This document shows, piece after piece, positions 34,144-45,049 of a stretch of DNA of 64,000 nt. A program made the translations under genes and the position numbers. Under the pieces are notes generated by a model. It searched no databases, had not been told where the DNA came from, and worked only from the letters and a program-made list of their open reading frames with translations. The stretch is from CAVVDY01 sp963819645. GTDB taxonomy: Bacteria; Acidobacteriota; Terriglobia; Terriglobales; Acidobacteriaceae. The stretch lies in assembly GCA_963819645.1 (NCBI GenBank), contig CAWFWZ010000005.1, positions 1 to 64,000 of the forward strand, in the 5' to 3' direction. How positions within the stretch are numbered: the first letter of the stretch is position 1; each line of letters starts with the position of its first letter.

Positions 34144-35405
34144 TCCTCGTTGTCACCCTCGATTTCCGGTTTACCCAGACTCCGGATGGGCGGGTGTGGA
34201 CGCGAACCAGCTATGCCTATCCTTTTTGGGGCCGCTATCTGAAAGTCTTCGACAAGGTTCGCGTAACGGCGCGCGCTGAGCAGGTCAGGCAGGTGGGACC
34301 TGAGTTCGTCCAGGTCATGGGCCCCGGGGTCGAGTTTGTGCCGGTACCGTACTATCTCGGTCCTTGGCAGTACCTGAAGGTAAGAGGCCGGGTTAGAGAG
34401 GCAGTTCGTTCGGCTCTTCGACCGCAGGAAGCGGTGTTATGTCGCGTGAGCTCCCGTCTGGCCGACGATCTTATGCCGGTTCTGTGGAGACAAGGCCGCC
34501 CCTACGGCCTTGAGGTAGTGGGTGATCCCATGGAGTCGCTGGCGCCGGGGGCAGTGAAGCATCCATTGCGCCCGCTGTTTCGCCAATTGTCGACACGCGC
34601 GCTCAAGGCTCAATGCGCGCGGGCTTCAGCGGTTAGCTATGTGACGGAGTGCGCATTGCAGCAGAGATATCCGGCGGGAAGGGAGGGGCTGAGCATTTCG
34701 GTCTCTGATGCCGAACTTCAGCCGGCCTCGTTTTCCGCGTTTCCGCGGGTATTCACGACTTACTATTCGAGTACCGATCTGGCGCCGGACGCATACGCCG
34801 CCAAGCCGAAGATGCATACTGGGCCAGCGCCGCCGAGGATTGTTTTTGTTGGCTCTCTGGCGCAAATGTACAAGGGGCCAGATGTCCTGCTGCGGGCCAT
34901 CGACATTCTCAAGCGCGAGGGATGCGACGTGGAGCTGTCGCTCATAGGTGGAGGACGACATCTGCCGCAATTGCAGGAATTGGCGGTGACGCTGGGCGTG
35001 GCTGAGCAGGTCAAGTTCTATGGTGAGGTTCCAAGCGATGCAGTGAGAGAGCACTTGGATTGGGCCACTCTGTTCGTCTTGCCATCGCGGACGGAGGGTC
35101 TGCCGAGGGTTATAGTCGAAGCGATGGCCAGGGCTTTGCCGTGTATAGCGAGCAATGTGGGCGGCATTCCAGAGCTCTTACACGCGGAAGCTCTAGTGCC
35201 GCCGGATAATCCGGATGCTTTGGCGGCGAAAATACGCTGGGCGCTGAACCGTCCCGAACAACTCAATTCCATGTCGATTCGCAATCTGGCGAAGGCGCAG
35301 GAATTTCGCCCGGATGCACTGGAGAAGCGGAGAACCAGGTTTTACCGATTCCTGCACGACGTCACCCGGGAGTGGCACGCGGCGAGAACAACCGTCGCGG
35401 CATAA
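34140..35405 (+). CDS. Glycosyltransferase family 4
   Basis: A 421-residue GT-B transferase, cytoplasmic or membrane-associated. The C-terminal GT4 domain shows PRIVFVGSLAQMYKGPDVLL, VELSLIGGGRHLP, VKFYGEVPSDAVREHL, LFVLPSRTEGLPRVIVEAMA with the E-x7-E region, and CIASNVGGIPELL. The N-terminal acceptor domain has no TM helix. Donor and acceptor are unknown. It starts in the stop of the polymerase-like gene and is followed 5 bases later by another glycosyltransferase. Confidence 0.92.
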   Translation: MILVVTLDFRFTQTPDGRVWTRTSYAYPFWGRYLKVFDKVRVTARAEQVRQVGPEFVQVMGPGVEFVPVPYYLGPWQYLKVRGRVREAVRSALRPQEAVLCRVSSRLADDLMPVLWRQGRPYGLEVVGDPMESLAPGAVKHPLRPLFRQLSTRALKAQCARASAVSYVTECALQQRYPAGREGLSISVSDAELQPASFSAFPRVFTTYYSSTDLAPDAYAAKPKMHTGPAPPRIVFVGSLAQMYKGPDVLLRAIDILKREGCDVELSLIGGGRHLPQLQELAVTLGVAEQVKFYGEVPSDAVREHLDWATLFVLPSRTEGLPRVIVEAMARALPCIASNVGGIPELLHAEALVPPDNPDALAAKIRWALNRPEQLNSMSIRNLAKAQEFRPDALEKRRTRFYRFLHDVTREWHAARTTVAA

Positions 35406-35409
35406 GAGC

Positions 35410-36622
35410 ATGCGCGTTTTACATGTAGTCAAGACTTCTGACGGTGCAAGCTGGGCCGCAAGCCAGGCGGAGGTGCTCGTACGCTCGGGAGTCGAAGTGC
35501 ACGTGGCCCTGCCTGGTGATCAGGGACGCACTGTCGCCGCATGGCGCCGCACCGGGGCCACCATTCATGTCGCTGACTTGTCGCTTCCAGTCAGCCACCC
35601 CCATCAGATCACAGAAGTACTGAGAAGGACGACGGCGTCTCGTCGACGAGGTTCAGCCTGACATCATCCACAGTCATTTTGTAACGACCACTCTCACGCT
35701 GCGTTTAGCGCTCGGCAGAAACCACAAGGTTCCGCGCGTGTATCAGGTTGCAGGCCCACTTCACCTGGAGCACTTGTACACGCGGCAGGCTGATCTCAGG
35801 ACTGCCGGCGAAGCTGATTATTGGATTGGCTCGAGTCGATGCATCGAGCAGCACTACAGGCGATACGGCATACCCCATCAGCGGTTGTTCCTGAGCTACT
35901 ATGGCTTCCGAGTATCGTCGATGCCGCGGACTGGCATGTTGCGCGCCAAGCTAGGATTACCCGCAGGTGCGCGCATTGTCGGAAATATCAGCTACATCTA
36001 TCCTCCGAAGCGTTTGCTCGGCGAGCGAGTTGGGTTGAAAGGGCACGAGGAACTCATTGATGCTCTGGCAATCGTCACGGCCAAGTATGAGGATGTCTAT
36101 GGCGTTCTGGTAGGGAATACTTTGCCGGGGTACTGCGACTCCTACGAGAAGGCTTTGCGCAGGAGAGCCTTGAAAGCTGGTGGTGGTCGAATATTGATGC
36201 CGGGCTATTTCTCGTCAGATGAGGTGCGGCAGAGTTGGCCGGACTTTGATTGTGCCGTCCACATTCCACACTCGGAGAACTGCGGTGGAGTAGTCGAGCC
36301 ATTTTCCGCCGGCGTACCGGTGATTGCGGCCGCTGTTGGCGGTTTGCCGGAAGTGGTCATCAACAATGTCACAGGAAGAATTGTCCGCGACCGAAGCCCC
36401 GAAGTTCTGGCGCAGAATATTGGCGAGGTTTTGTCGAACATCAGCCATTGGCAAGAACTGGCGGCCAGCGGGCGTCGCCTGGTGGAACGGATGTTCGACA
36501 TAGAGCGTACTGCCGGTGAAGTGTTGTCGATCTATCAACATATCGTCACCGGTTCGCCCAGACCGAAACCGTTTGACAGTGAACGTTTCATAACTCAGGC
36601 TGCTGAGTTGACGGCGGTTTGA
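35410..36622 (+). CDS. Glycosyltransferase (GT4-like), frame shift at about 35632
   Basis: The start MRVLHVVKTSDGASWAASQ is a GT-B N-terminus. The frame ends early at 35661, but family sequence continues in another frame from VDEVQPDIIHSHFVTTT through VYQVAGPLHLEHLYTR to the C-terminal domain (GNISYIYPPKRLLG, YGVLVGNTLPGYCDSYEK, HSENCGGVVEPFSAGVPVI, GGLPEVVINNVTGRIV). About 403 residues in total. The HIPHSENCGGVVEPFSAG loop is the nucleotide-binding Glu motif. Donor and acceptor are unknown. Confidence 0.82.
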
Positions 36623-36628
36623 TCACGC

Positions 36629-37279
36629 ATGGACGCATCAAGACAAAGCGGCTGGCGACTAGGGTTGAAACGAGCTCTCGATATCAGCGTCGCGCTGGCT
36701 GGCCTGATTCTTGCAAGTCCGTTCATGCTGCTGGCGGCAGCGATCATCTTTGTATCTATGGGCCCGCCAGTGATGTTTCGGCAGCAGCGGCCGGGCAGGC
36801 ACAAGGTGCCGTTCATCTTAGTTAAGTTTCGCACTATGCGAAATGAGAAGGACAAGTCCGGCAGGCTACTACCCGATGCTGAGCGATTAACGCGAGTGGG
36901 CCGCATGCTGCGCGCCATAAGCCTGGACGAGTTGCCGCAACTCTGGAATGTCCTTCGCGGAGACCTCAGCCTGGTTGGCCCCCGGCCTTTGCTGATGCAG
37001 TACCTGAAACGCTACACACCGGAACAGACGCGCAGGCATGAAGTGCTTCCGGGTATCACGGGCTGGGCGCAGGTGAACGGGAGAAATGCGCTGAGTTGGC
37101 CGGAAAAATTCAGCCTCGACGTTTGGTATGTCGATCACTGGAGTCTTGCGCTTGATCTCCGTATTCTCTGGAAAACTCTGCGGCAGGTGGTGACGCGACG
37201 GGGAATCTCTCAGCGGGGACACGCGACCATGCCTGAGTTCAACCCGGGTGAGGCACTCGACCTCAAACAATCACGATGA
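36629..37279 (+). CDS. Phosphoglycosyl transferase, PglC/WcaJ C-terminal type
   Basis: A 216-residue monotopic priming transferase that would attach a sugar-phosphate to undecaprenyl phosphate. It has a single N-terminal reentrant-type helix (ALDISVALAGLILASPFMLL) and the family motifs QQRPGRHKVPFILVKFRTM, SLDELPQLWNVLRGD, SLVGPRPLL and LPGITGWAQVNGRN. The expected catalytic Asp-Glu dyad is in SLDELPQ. Length matches the small PglC form rather than WcaJ with four extra helices. With the PglD-like gene overlapping it, the primed sugar is probably a diacetamido sugar. Confidence 0.92.
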   Translation: MDASRQSGWRLGLKRALDISVALAGLILASPFMLLAAAIIFVSMGPPVMFRQQRPGRHKVPFILVKFRTMRNEKDKSGRLLPDAERLTRVGRMLRAISLDELPQLWNVLRGDLSLVGPRPLLMQYLKRYTPEQTRRHEVLPGITGWAQVNGRNALSWPEKFSLDVWYVDHWSLALDLRILWKTLRQVVTRRGISQRGHATMPEFNPGEALDLKQSR

Positions 37280-37914
37280 AGAAAATCGCCATCGTAGGAG
37301 CAGGCGGCAATTCGCGCGAGCTCGCCGACATACTCCGCGCTTTGCCGGAATTTCAGGTGCTGGGATTTCTTGCGGATACGCACGGGCAGCATGACAGTCT
37401 GCTGCTGGGCGACTTCAACTGGCCCGCTGAGAATGAAGTCGATGCGTTTGCGATGGGAATAGGCGACCCGGTCAACAGGTTGCGGGTAGGGCAACTTCTG
37501 GCGGCGAGATATCCGAAGGCTGAGTGGCCGATCATCGTTCATCCGACGGCCTACGTGGGAAGCGAAGTGAAATTGGCGAGAGGCGTGGTGATTTGTGTTG
37601 GGGCAATCGCGACCATCAATCTCGAAATCGGCGAGTTCTCGCAGCTGAATTTTGGGTGCACGGTTGGTCACGAAGCGAGAATCGGGCCGGGATGCTTGAT
37701 CAATCCCGGCGCAAATATTTCTGGCGGCGTGGAACTCGGACGCTCGGTAATGGTGGGAACTGGTTCGCAGATTCTGCAGTATGTGAAAGTTGGCGATGAA
37801 GCGCGAATCGGCGCAGGGGCGGTGGTGACGCGCGATGTGCCTGCCGGTGTAACCGCGGTGGGAGTGCCGGCGCGATGGGACGGGAGTGTTGGCCCGGGTG
37901 GGCATAAGCAGTGA
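37276..37914 (+). CDS. Sugar O/N-acyltransferase, NeuD/PglD-like
   Basis: A 212-residue two-domain acetyltransferase. The N-terminal Rossmann-like nucleotide-sugar part starts KKIAIVGAGGNSRELADIL. The C-terminal left-handed beta-helix of hexapeptide repeats includes NFGCTVGHEARIGPGCLINP (with the catalytic His of the GHEARIG turn) and AGAVVTRDVPAGVTAVGVPA. It would acetylate the 4-amino group of the UDP-4-amino sugar as PglD does. It overlaps both neighbours by ATGA. Confidence 0.9.
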   Translation: MKKIAIVGAGGNSRELADILRALPEFQVLGFLADTHGQHDSLLLGDFNWPAENEVDAFAMGIGDPVNRLRVGQLLAARYPKAEWPIIVHPTAYVGSEVKLARGVVICVGAIATINLEIGEFSQLNFGCTVGHEARIGPGCLINPGANISGGVELGRSVMVGTGSQILQYVKVGDEARIGAGAVVTRDVPAGVTAVGVPARWDGSVGPGGHKQ

Positions 37915-38876
37915 TCCGAAGCTTAAGACTTGCACTGAAAATTTCGCTGACGGTATTGCTTGCCGTCGTCACGCTTAGATCGTCCACTGCGCCCTATCAG
38001 TGGCACGACTCCAGTCACTTCACCCGCGTCATCGTGAACGCCACCGAGGGGATAGAGTCACGTCCCCGCGAGTGGTTTGCCCAGGACAAACTGATAACCG
38101 ACTTTCGAATCACCGGCGTAAACCCTGAAAATTCCGCGGCAGCCGAGCAAAAATACGGGGCAATTCGAAGCTATGCCGCCAAGACCCTCGGTCTTGCGGT
38201 GGGAACCTACGTCTCGGCAACGGCAGTCATTCCTGAAGCCAAAGAAGCGTACTGGCCATGGGCGGCAGTGCCGATTGAATGGATGCCCGCAACTTCCAGG
38301 TACAGCGGCACCTGGCCGGGCATGCTGTTTCGCAAACTTGTCGATGTCGGCGATCCCGCGACGCGGCAGGCTTTGCAGGCGGGCATTAAGAGGCTGTGGG
38401 AGCAGTCGCCAGCACCAGTGCGCTTCATCGATAATGCTGCCATTCACCGCAGTGTAGGACCGGCGATAGCTCAGCCGTGGAGTGACTATTGCAAAAATAT
38501 CGAAGAGATTCGCAAGCTGGCGGAGTCGATGGGCTCGCGCGCGATCTTCAACCTTGCGCTGAATGTGGGTGAGATGTCGGACGAGGAGACCACAGAGTTG
38601 ATCAACGCCGTCGGATCCGGCGGCATCATGCTTGAGGCTCCATGGGCAAAAGGTATTCAGCGGAACCCGGCTGCGACAGACCGGGCTAAGAAACGCTATC
38701 GCCAGCTGCTTGATACCGGCATGGGAATCATCGTGGCTCCTCCTGGCTATGGCCCATCGCAGGAATTAGTCGATTGGGTCAATGCCTGGAGAAAGTCTTC
38801 GGATCACGTGTACTTTGCGGGTGTTTTCTATAAGCAGCCGGATGAAAAGCTCTTTGGTCCGCCGACCTCGAAGTAG
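37911..38876 (+). CDS. Exported putative glycoside hydrolase (TIM-barrel-like)
   Basis: A 321-residue protein with an N-terminal signal or anchor helix (ISLTVLLAVVTLRSSTA). The body reads like a GHL/DUF4015-type TIM barrel: TDFRITGVNPENS, SYAAKTLGLAVGTYVSATA, APVRFIDNAAIHRS (Asp as possible acid), GGIMLEAPWAKG (Glu as possible nucleophile), GMGIIVAPPGYGPSQ. I do not recognise a named family. As last gene of the EPS operon it may trim or release the polymer, in the way PelA/PslG-like enzymes do in other loci. The catalytic residues are guesses from position. Confidence 0.6.
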   Translation: MIRSLRLALKISLTVLLAVVTLRSSTAPYQWHDSSHFTRVIVNATEGIESRPREWFAQDKLITDFRITGVNPENSAAAEQKYGAIRSYAAKTLGLAVGTYVSATAVIPEAKEAYWPWAAVPIEWMPATSRYSGTWPGMLFRKLVDVGDPATRQALQAGIKRLWEQSPAPVRFIDNAAIHRSVGPAIAQPWSDYCKNIEEIRKLAESMGSRAIFNLALNVGEMSDEETTELINAVGSGGIMLEAPWAKGIQRNPAATDRAKKRYRQLLDTGMGIIVAPPGYGPSQELVDWVNAWRKSSDHVYFAGVFYKQPDEKLFGPPTSK

Positions 38877-38945
38877 GGTCGTGCCAACCGCGAATTGCAT
38901 GCATTGCTACTACGCGAGAGGCAGATCGTATCCGCGTGGCAAGCA

Positions 38946-40190
38946 TCAAGCGGCAGCGGCTGCCATAACCTTCTTAACCGCCGCAACTGCGTCGTCAATA
39001 TCCTGATCCGACAATGTCGGATGCACAAGGAACATCAGGCTGGTCTCTCCTAATTCGCGAGCCACTGGAAGACGGTGCTGTGGACGGATGCCGTCGAAAA
39101 CCTTCTCCAGGTAAATCTCGCTGCAGCTGCCCGCGAAACAGGGAACTCCTTCAGCTTGAACTGCGGTTTCAACCCGGTCACGAGTCCAGTCGGGACGGAG
39201 ACGTTCGGAGCTGAGAAACGCGTAGTACTTGTAATAAGAATGATAGACATCGGCCGGCGGCGCGGTGGTTCGCAAGCCAGCAATCTCAGAGAACGCAGCG
39301 GTAAGTCTCGCGGCGTGACGCCTGCGGGTTCCGACCTGTGCATCTAACTTGCGAAGCCACACTCGGCCAATGGCTGACTGCATCTCCGTTAGTCGCCAGT
39401 TGGTGCCGACTTGCTCATGCAGCCAGCGGAACCCCGGCCCATGCTGTCGCCGGTAGACGGCGTCGTAGCTCTTGCCGTGGTCTTTAAAACTCCAGGCGCG
39501 CTCCCATAATTCGTCGCTGTTAGTTGTAACCAAGCCACCTTCGCCGCCGGTAGTAATGATTTTGTCCTGGCAGAAGGAAAAAGAATTGATGTCTCCCATG
39601 CTGCCGACAGGCCTGCCCCTATATTGGGCACCATTTGCCTGAGCACAATCCTCAATCACCTTGAGCCCATGTTCGCGCGCTAATTCGAGGATGGGATCCA
39701 TGTCGCAGGGCCAGCCGGCCAGATGAACTGCAATGATGGCTTTGGTTCGCGGAGTAATTGCCTGCCGAATCGTTTCTGCCGTGATGTTCTGACTATCGCG
39801 GTCGACATCGGCGATGACCGGCTTCGCTCCTCGCATCAGCACACAGCTCGCGGATGCAATGAAGGTCCGGCTGGTGGTGATGACTTCGTCGCCGGGACCT
39901 ATGCCCAGGGCGTATAACGCAAGCTCCAGTCCCACCGTGCCGTTGGCAACTGCGACGGCATGTTTTGTGCCGACGTATTCGGCGTATTCCTTCTCGAACT
40001 GCCGACCCTCATCTCCGGTCCAATAGTTGATTTTGCCCGACCGGAGCACGCGCTCGACTGCTTCAATTTCTTCCGCTTCAAGATAGGGCCAGGGAGGAAG
40101 TGGGGTTGAACGGATTGGGGTGCCGCCATCGACCGCTAACTTCGAAGCAGCAGAAACATCGATCGAAGTTGAGACTTGGGACATCGACAC
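38946..40190 (-). CDS. DegT/DnrJ/EryC1-family PLP aminotransferase (PglE-like)
   Basis: A 414-residue type I-fold aminotransferase acting on the keto-sugar produced by the dehydratase at 22153. It has PWPYLEAEEIEAVERVLRSG and KINYWTGDEGRQFEKEYAEY at the N-terminus, AVANGTVGLELALYALG, VIEDCAQANGAQYRG, and the PLP-lysine loop FCQDKIITTGGEGGLVTT. The C-terminus ends VAAVKKVMAAAA. It is convergent with the EPS operon. The substrate inference is from the presence of PglF-, PglD- and PglC-like genes. Confidence 0.92.
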   Translation of the reverse strand: MSMSQVSTSIDVSAASKLAVDGGTPIRSTPLPPWPYLEAEEIEAVERVLRSGKINYWTGDEGRQFEKEYAEYVGTKHAVAVANGTVGLELALYALGIGPGDEVITTSRTFIASASCVLMRGAKPVIADVDRDSQNITAETIRQAITPRTKAIIAVHLAGWPCDMDPILELAREHGLKVIEDCAQANGAQYRGRPVGSMGDINSFSFCQDKIITTGGEGGLVTTNSDELWERAWSFKDHGKSYDAVYRRQHGPGFRWLHEQVGTNWRLTEMQSAIGRVWLRKLDAQVGTRRRHAARLTAAFSEIAGLRTTAPPADVYHSYYKYYAFLSSERLRPDWTRDRVETAVQAEGVPCFAGSCSEIYLEKVFDGIRPQHRLPVARELGETSLMFLVHPTLSDQDIDDAVAAVKKVMAAAAA

Positions 40191-40336
40191 TGCTCCGTTT
40201 GAAAGTTGCTTATTGCATTATGTCATCCCTACTCGCGCCTAATGTAGAGAAAGAAAACGGCCGCCGCGGTAGCGACAGCCGTATAGTTTGAGTCCGGCTG
40301 ATCTCGGTTAAGACCAGCCGGAGTTGTGTTTATCGG

Positions 40337-43300
40337 TTACTTGCTGGGACCGTACGCGGTATAGGTTGCGGTGTCCTGCACGCTATAGCTTCCACCCGCG
40401 TTGCCATAGAGGGTGACGTACACCTGGCGTGAGTCGCTCGGCAGGTGGCTAATGACGACCGAGGTGCCCGGCACTTGGACCGCTGCCAGATCATACGCGC
40501 CAGGGGTCGAGCCTACGTACAGCCGATAGAGGCTGTCCGGAGGATTGCCGCCGGTTTCCGCTGTCCAGGTGAAGGTCACCGTGTTGCCGGTAAACGTCGA
40601 GCCCTTGACCGGCCCGGTGATGACCGCCTTCACGATGTTCGCCGCGGTGTAGGTTGCGGTGTCCTGCTGCGTTCTGACGCCACCGCCATTGCCATACAGA
40701 GTGACGTAGAGCGTGCGGCCATCGGTCGGGATATTGCTGACCGCCAGCGACAGATTCGACGTCTGGAATGCGGCGATATCATACGCGCCCGGTGTCGAAC
40801 CTACATACAACGTGTAGGTGCTCACCGGAGGATTGCCTCCGGTTTCGGCCGACCATGTGAAGGTGGCCGAGCTGGTACCCAACTGCGAGCCCTTGCTCGG
40901 ACCGGTGATGACGGCCTTCACAATGTTGGCTGCAGTGTAGGTAGCAGTGTCCTGCGTCAGATACTGGCCGCCCGCATTGCCGAACAGCGTGACGTAGATA
41001 GCGCGTCCGTCGGTCGGAATGTTAGGCACAGCCAATGACAGGTTAGGCGTCAGCAGGGCCGCGATGTCGTACGCGCCCGGCGTCGAGCCCACATAGAGGC
41101 GATAGCTGGTGGCGCCGTTTTGCGCCGACCAACCGAAGGTGACATTGCTGCTGCCAAGCTGCGAGCCCTTCACCGGAGTGTTGATGATGGACTTGCTGGC
41201 AGCGGTGTAGGTCGCGGTGTCCTGCTGCGTTCTGGCTCCGCCGGCATTGCCGTAGAGCGTGACATATACGGTGCGACCGTCCATGGGCATGCTGCCCACG
41301 ACCGCCGACAGGTTAGAGGTTTGCAGACCGGCGATGTCATAGGCGCCCGGTGTCGAGCCTACGTACAGCGTGTAGGTGCTCACCGGAGGATTGCCGCCCG
41401 TTTCAGCCGACCAGGTAAAGGTAGTGGTGTTGCCGACCAGCACCGAGCCCTTGGTGGGGCCAGTGATGACGGCCTTCACGATGTTGGCTGCGGTGTAGTT
41501 AGCCGTGTCCTGCGCAACGTAGGACCCGGTAGCCGTTGCCGAACAAGGTGACGTAGATGGCGCGTCCATCGGTCGGAATGTTCGGAACTGCCAGCGACAG
41601 ATTGGGCGTCAGCAAGGCCGCGATGTCATAGGCACCGGGCGTCGAGCCGACGTACAGACGATAGCTGGTGGCCAGGCTCTGCTTGCTCCAGCCGATGGTT
41701 ACGCTGCTGCTGCCGAACTGTGAGCCCTTGACCGGCGTGGTAATCACGGCGGTGACAGGGGTCACGGTCAGGGTGCCGTTGACGAAGGCGAAGCTGTAGT
41801 TCGCCGCCATCAGCGTGCCCTGGGCAGCGTTGATCGGGTAGTTGCCCGGAAGTGAGTTGTTGTCAGCCGTGGTGGTCAGGCTCGGCGAACCTGTAAGTAC
41901 TCCCTGGTTGTCGCCGTTCTTGAAACCACTGTAGCTGGCGGTGAGCAGCGGCAGCGGGCCGCCTTCCGGCATGGTCTTGTTGTCGGCGGTGACCATCAAT
42001 ACTGCCTGGCTGATGGCGAAGTTTGCTGTGTTGTAGGTGATGTTGTAGTTGCCCAACACACCCGGAGGATTCAGCGTCGCGCTGATAGTGTAGTTGCCCA
42101 CGTTCTCACCCGCTGTGCGAGTGTAGGTCGCGGTGACGCCATCGGCGGGCAGGAAGTTGTTAAGCGTTCCGGTCAGGCTCGGGTCCGAATCGCCATAGGT
42201 CTTGCCGGCGGCGTTCGGAGTGACCGACGCGTTGCGCTGGTTGATGGCGAAGTTCGCCGTGTTGTAGGTGATGTTGTAGTTGCCCAACACACCCGGAGGA
42301 TTCAGCGTCGCGCTGATAGTGTAGTTGCCCACGTTCTCACCCGCTGTGCGAGTGTAGGTCGCGGTGACGCCATCGGCGGGCAGGAAGTTGTTAAGCGTTC
42401 CGGTCAGGCTCGGGTCCGAATCGCCATAGGTCTTGCCGGCGGCGTTCGGAGTGACCGACGCGTTGCGCTGACTGATCGTCAAAGTGCCATTGACAAAGGT
42501 GAAGGTGTAGTTCGCCGCCGTCAGAGTGCCCTGAGCTGCATTGATCGGGTAGTTGCCCACTGGAGACGTCGAAGTGGCCGTAGTGGTCAGGCTGGGTGAG
42601 CCGCTGAGCACGCCCTGGCCGTCGCCGTTCACGAAGCCGCTATAGCTGGCGGTAAACGTGGGCAGCGAGTCGCCATAGGTCATGCTGGCAGGGTCGGCAG
42701 TAACGGTCAGCGTTGCCTTGTTGACGGTCTGTCCTCCGCTCAGCGAGCCGTTGCTGGATTGATAAGATCCGCTGCCGGAGTAGTTGGCTAATACAGTGTG
42801 CGAGCCGGCGGTCAGCGTGGTGGTGGCCTGCGATGCGGCCTGACCGTTGCCATCCAAAGCCACTGCGGATCCGTAGTTGGTTCCATCAACCACAAACTGC
42901 ACCGTACCGCTGGTCACGGGATTGGCACCCGCCGTCACGGTTGCGGTGAAGGCAACGGAGCCACCGTAGGTCGACGGATTGTTGGTGGAGCTGACCACGG
43001 TGGTGGTGGCCTGCGTCAGATTGGGAGAGGTGTACTGATAGTCTTGATAACCGCCGGCGCCGCCGACCGTAGTCAGCCGCACCCAGAAGGTGCTGCCGTC
43101 GACGGGCAAGCAGGATGAGGCGCTATAGGTATAGGTTCCGGCCGCGATGTTCTGCACGCCGCCGCAGTAGTCGCTTCCACCTTGCGCGCTGCCCATTGCG
43201 AGCTGGTAGCTAGGTGAATCGGTTCCAGACAGCCACAGGAACGTAGCCGAACTCGATGTCAGAGTCGAGCTCGGGATGGGTGATGTTATTGCAGCTCCGG

Positions 43301-45049
43301 CGGTGCAACTCGGGAACCTGTAACTGACAACGCGGTTGCTCCAGTTAAACAGACCCGCCAGCTTCAGATATTCACCGGTATACCAAAAAGTGCAATCATC
43401 CGGATCGACCATCATCGAGGTGTAGTCTCCCCAACGATAACCGTAGGCATAACCCGAAAGGTTGACCTGCGAATTCAGCCCGGCATAGGCCTGGGTTTCC
43501 GATTCCATCGTGTTAATGGTGTCGGTGGATAGACGGCCAGTCACATAGACGGACGGAAACACCGTGGCGCTGGAGCCGCTATAGCCCATCAGCATGTTGT
43601 TCTGATGATCCGCGGCGAGGCTGCCCATCCAGCGATAGAGGCTGGTATCGGGTGAATAGGTAGACTGCTGATAAACCGCGGGCGTAGCAAATGGAGTGCG
43701 GATTTCGTACCAGCGCTCGGCAGTGTTGCTGCCGGTTCCGCCGCTGCCGCTGGGAAGCACCGGACCGCTGAGCAGGATGGACTCGTAGGTGCCGAAATTA
43801 CGGTAGGTAGCGCGGAACATCTCATGCGCAGCCAAAGTGTCCAGCTTGGCTTCCGATGCGAAGGTTCCATTCTGGACGGTGCCGGTATGGGTAGGTTGAG
43901 GCACGCACTTCGAGATGTTGGTGCAAGTCTTATTGCTGTAGGTGGAAACAGTGATCGAAATCCGGCTGTCCACAGCTACCGTACCAGCGGTGAAGTTGTA
44001 CTTCGCGCGGTACATGTACAGCAACGTGCTGGTGTTAGTCGCGTCGCTCTGTTCGAGGTACAACGCTTTTGCGCCGCTGGCAGGATAGGTTGCGCCATCC
44101 ATGTCCACCGGCAACAAAGCGTAATCGGTCGACGCCAGTTGAGCACATACAATTTTCGGATTATTACCGCTGAGGAGTGCCACGCGGTCGATGCCGCAAA
44201 TTCCGGCGCCCTCATAGGTCGTTCCGGCAGCGTTGAACATGTCAAACGTCATCGAGTAAACGTCTGGCCATACACCCAACTTGGGGTAATCGGGAAAGTC
44301 CTTGTTGCCGGTACGAGCGCTGGGGTTGAACTGGAACACCGTCCAGATTCCAGTTGCGTCAGCGGTTTGGGAAATTGCAAAACACTGGGCGAAGGGGCCA
44401 GTGGTTCCGCCATCACTCACGGCAAACTGCGTGATGATCCATCGCTGCGCCAACTGGTCGAACTTCACGATGGCATCGCCATCGTTGTCGTTGTAACAGG
44501 CGCCAGAACCCAGCGCTTGCCAGAGCACATTGGTATTGAAAGGGCCGGCCAGAACGGCAGCGCTACTTTTGTCGAACACGGCGAAAGCAGTGTTGTCGAG
44601 CGAAATGACCTGGGTGGTGCCCACAGCCATATCGCTATCCGGCGGAACGCTGTTAACGCTGTATGTTCCGTTCGGACCAACGAAGCCTTCTCCGATGCCG
44701 TCAAAGTTCATGCCCAGGGTTACACCCACCATTGGCCCGATGGATGTCTGGAGAGCTTTGTCCTTGAACTGTGGATCCTCTGGAGTTGGGTTCTGCAGCC
44801 AGGGGGAAGCTTTACGTCCTCGGCTTCCTTGAAGCCGGGCGAAATATATTTGTCTTTGATGGAATACAGTGGCGCGGTTTGGCCGGTCAAGGTTGGTGTC
44901 ATAGTCCATGTCTTCTGGACCGGATTCGGTGGAGCGCTGTTTTGCACACTCTGGCCGAATGCCATCAGTGGCAGAACGAGCGAAGCTGTAAGTAATAAGG
45001 CTGTCAACAGCCAAAACTGGCGTGACACGCCCGGCAGGGAGCGTTGCAT
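40337..45049 (-). CDS. Very large secreted MBG/Ig-like repeat protein, two frame shifts (about 41530, about 44805)
   Basis: A protein of about 1,570 residues. The signal peptide starts at ATG 45049 (MQRSLPGVSRQFWLLTALLL). After a shift near 44805 the main frame runs from PWLQNPTPEDPQFKDK to 41530, then shifts once more to the end at 40337. Domains in order are: an N-terminal domain of about 600 residues with paired Cys; an Ig-like region (TTVVSSTNNPSTYGGSVAFT); MBG domains (ADPASMTYGDSLPTFTASYSG), including two identical 77-residue copies; and about five C-terminal units of about 92 residues built around YRLYVGSTPGAYDIA and VYVTLYGNAGG. It has no visible cell-wall anchor. Probably a surface adhesin or matrix protein. 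Confidence 0.85.
42011..42472 (-). repeat. 231-bp tandem repeat, two near-identical copies, inside the MBG protein
   Basis: Bases 42011-42241 and 42242-42472 are almost identical (differences only near the left ends, such as GTTTGCTGTG versus GTTCGCCGTG). Each encodes one 77-residue MBG domain (NASVTPNAAGKTYGDSDPS onward). The near-identity points to a recent duplication or gene conversion. Confidence 0.9.
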
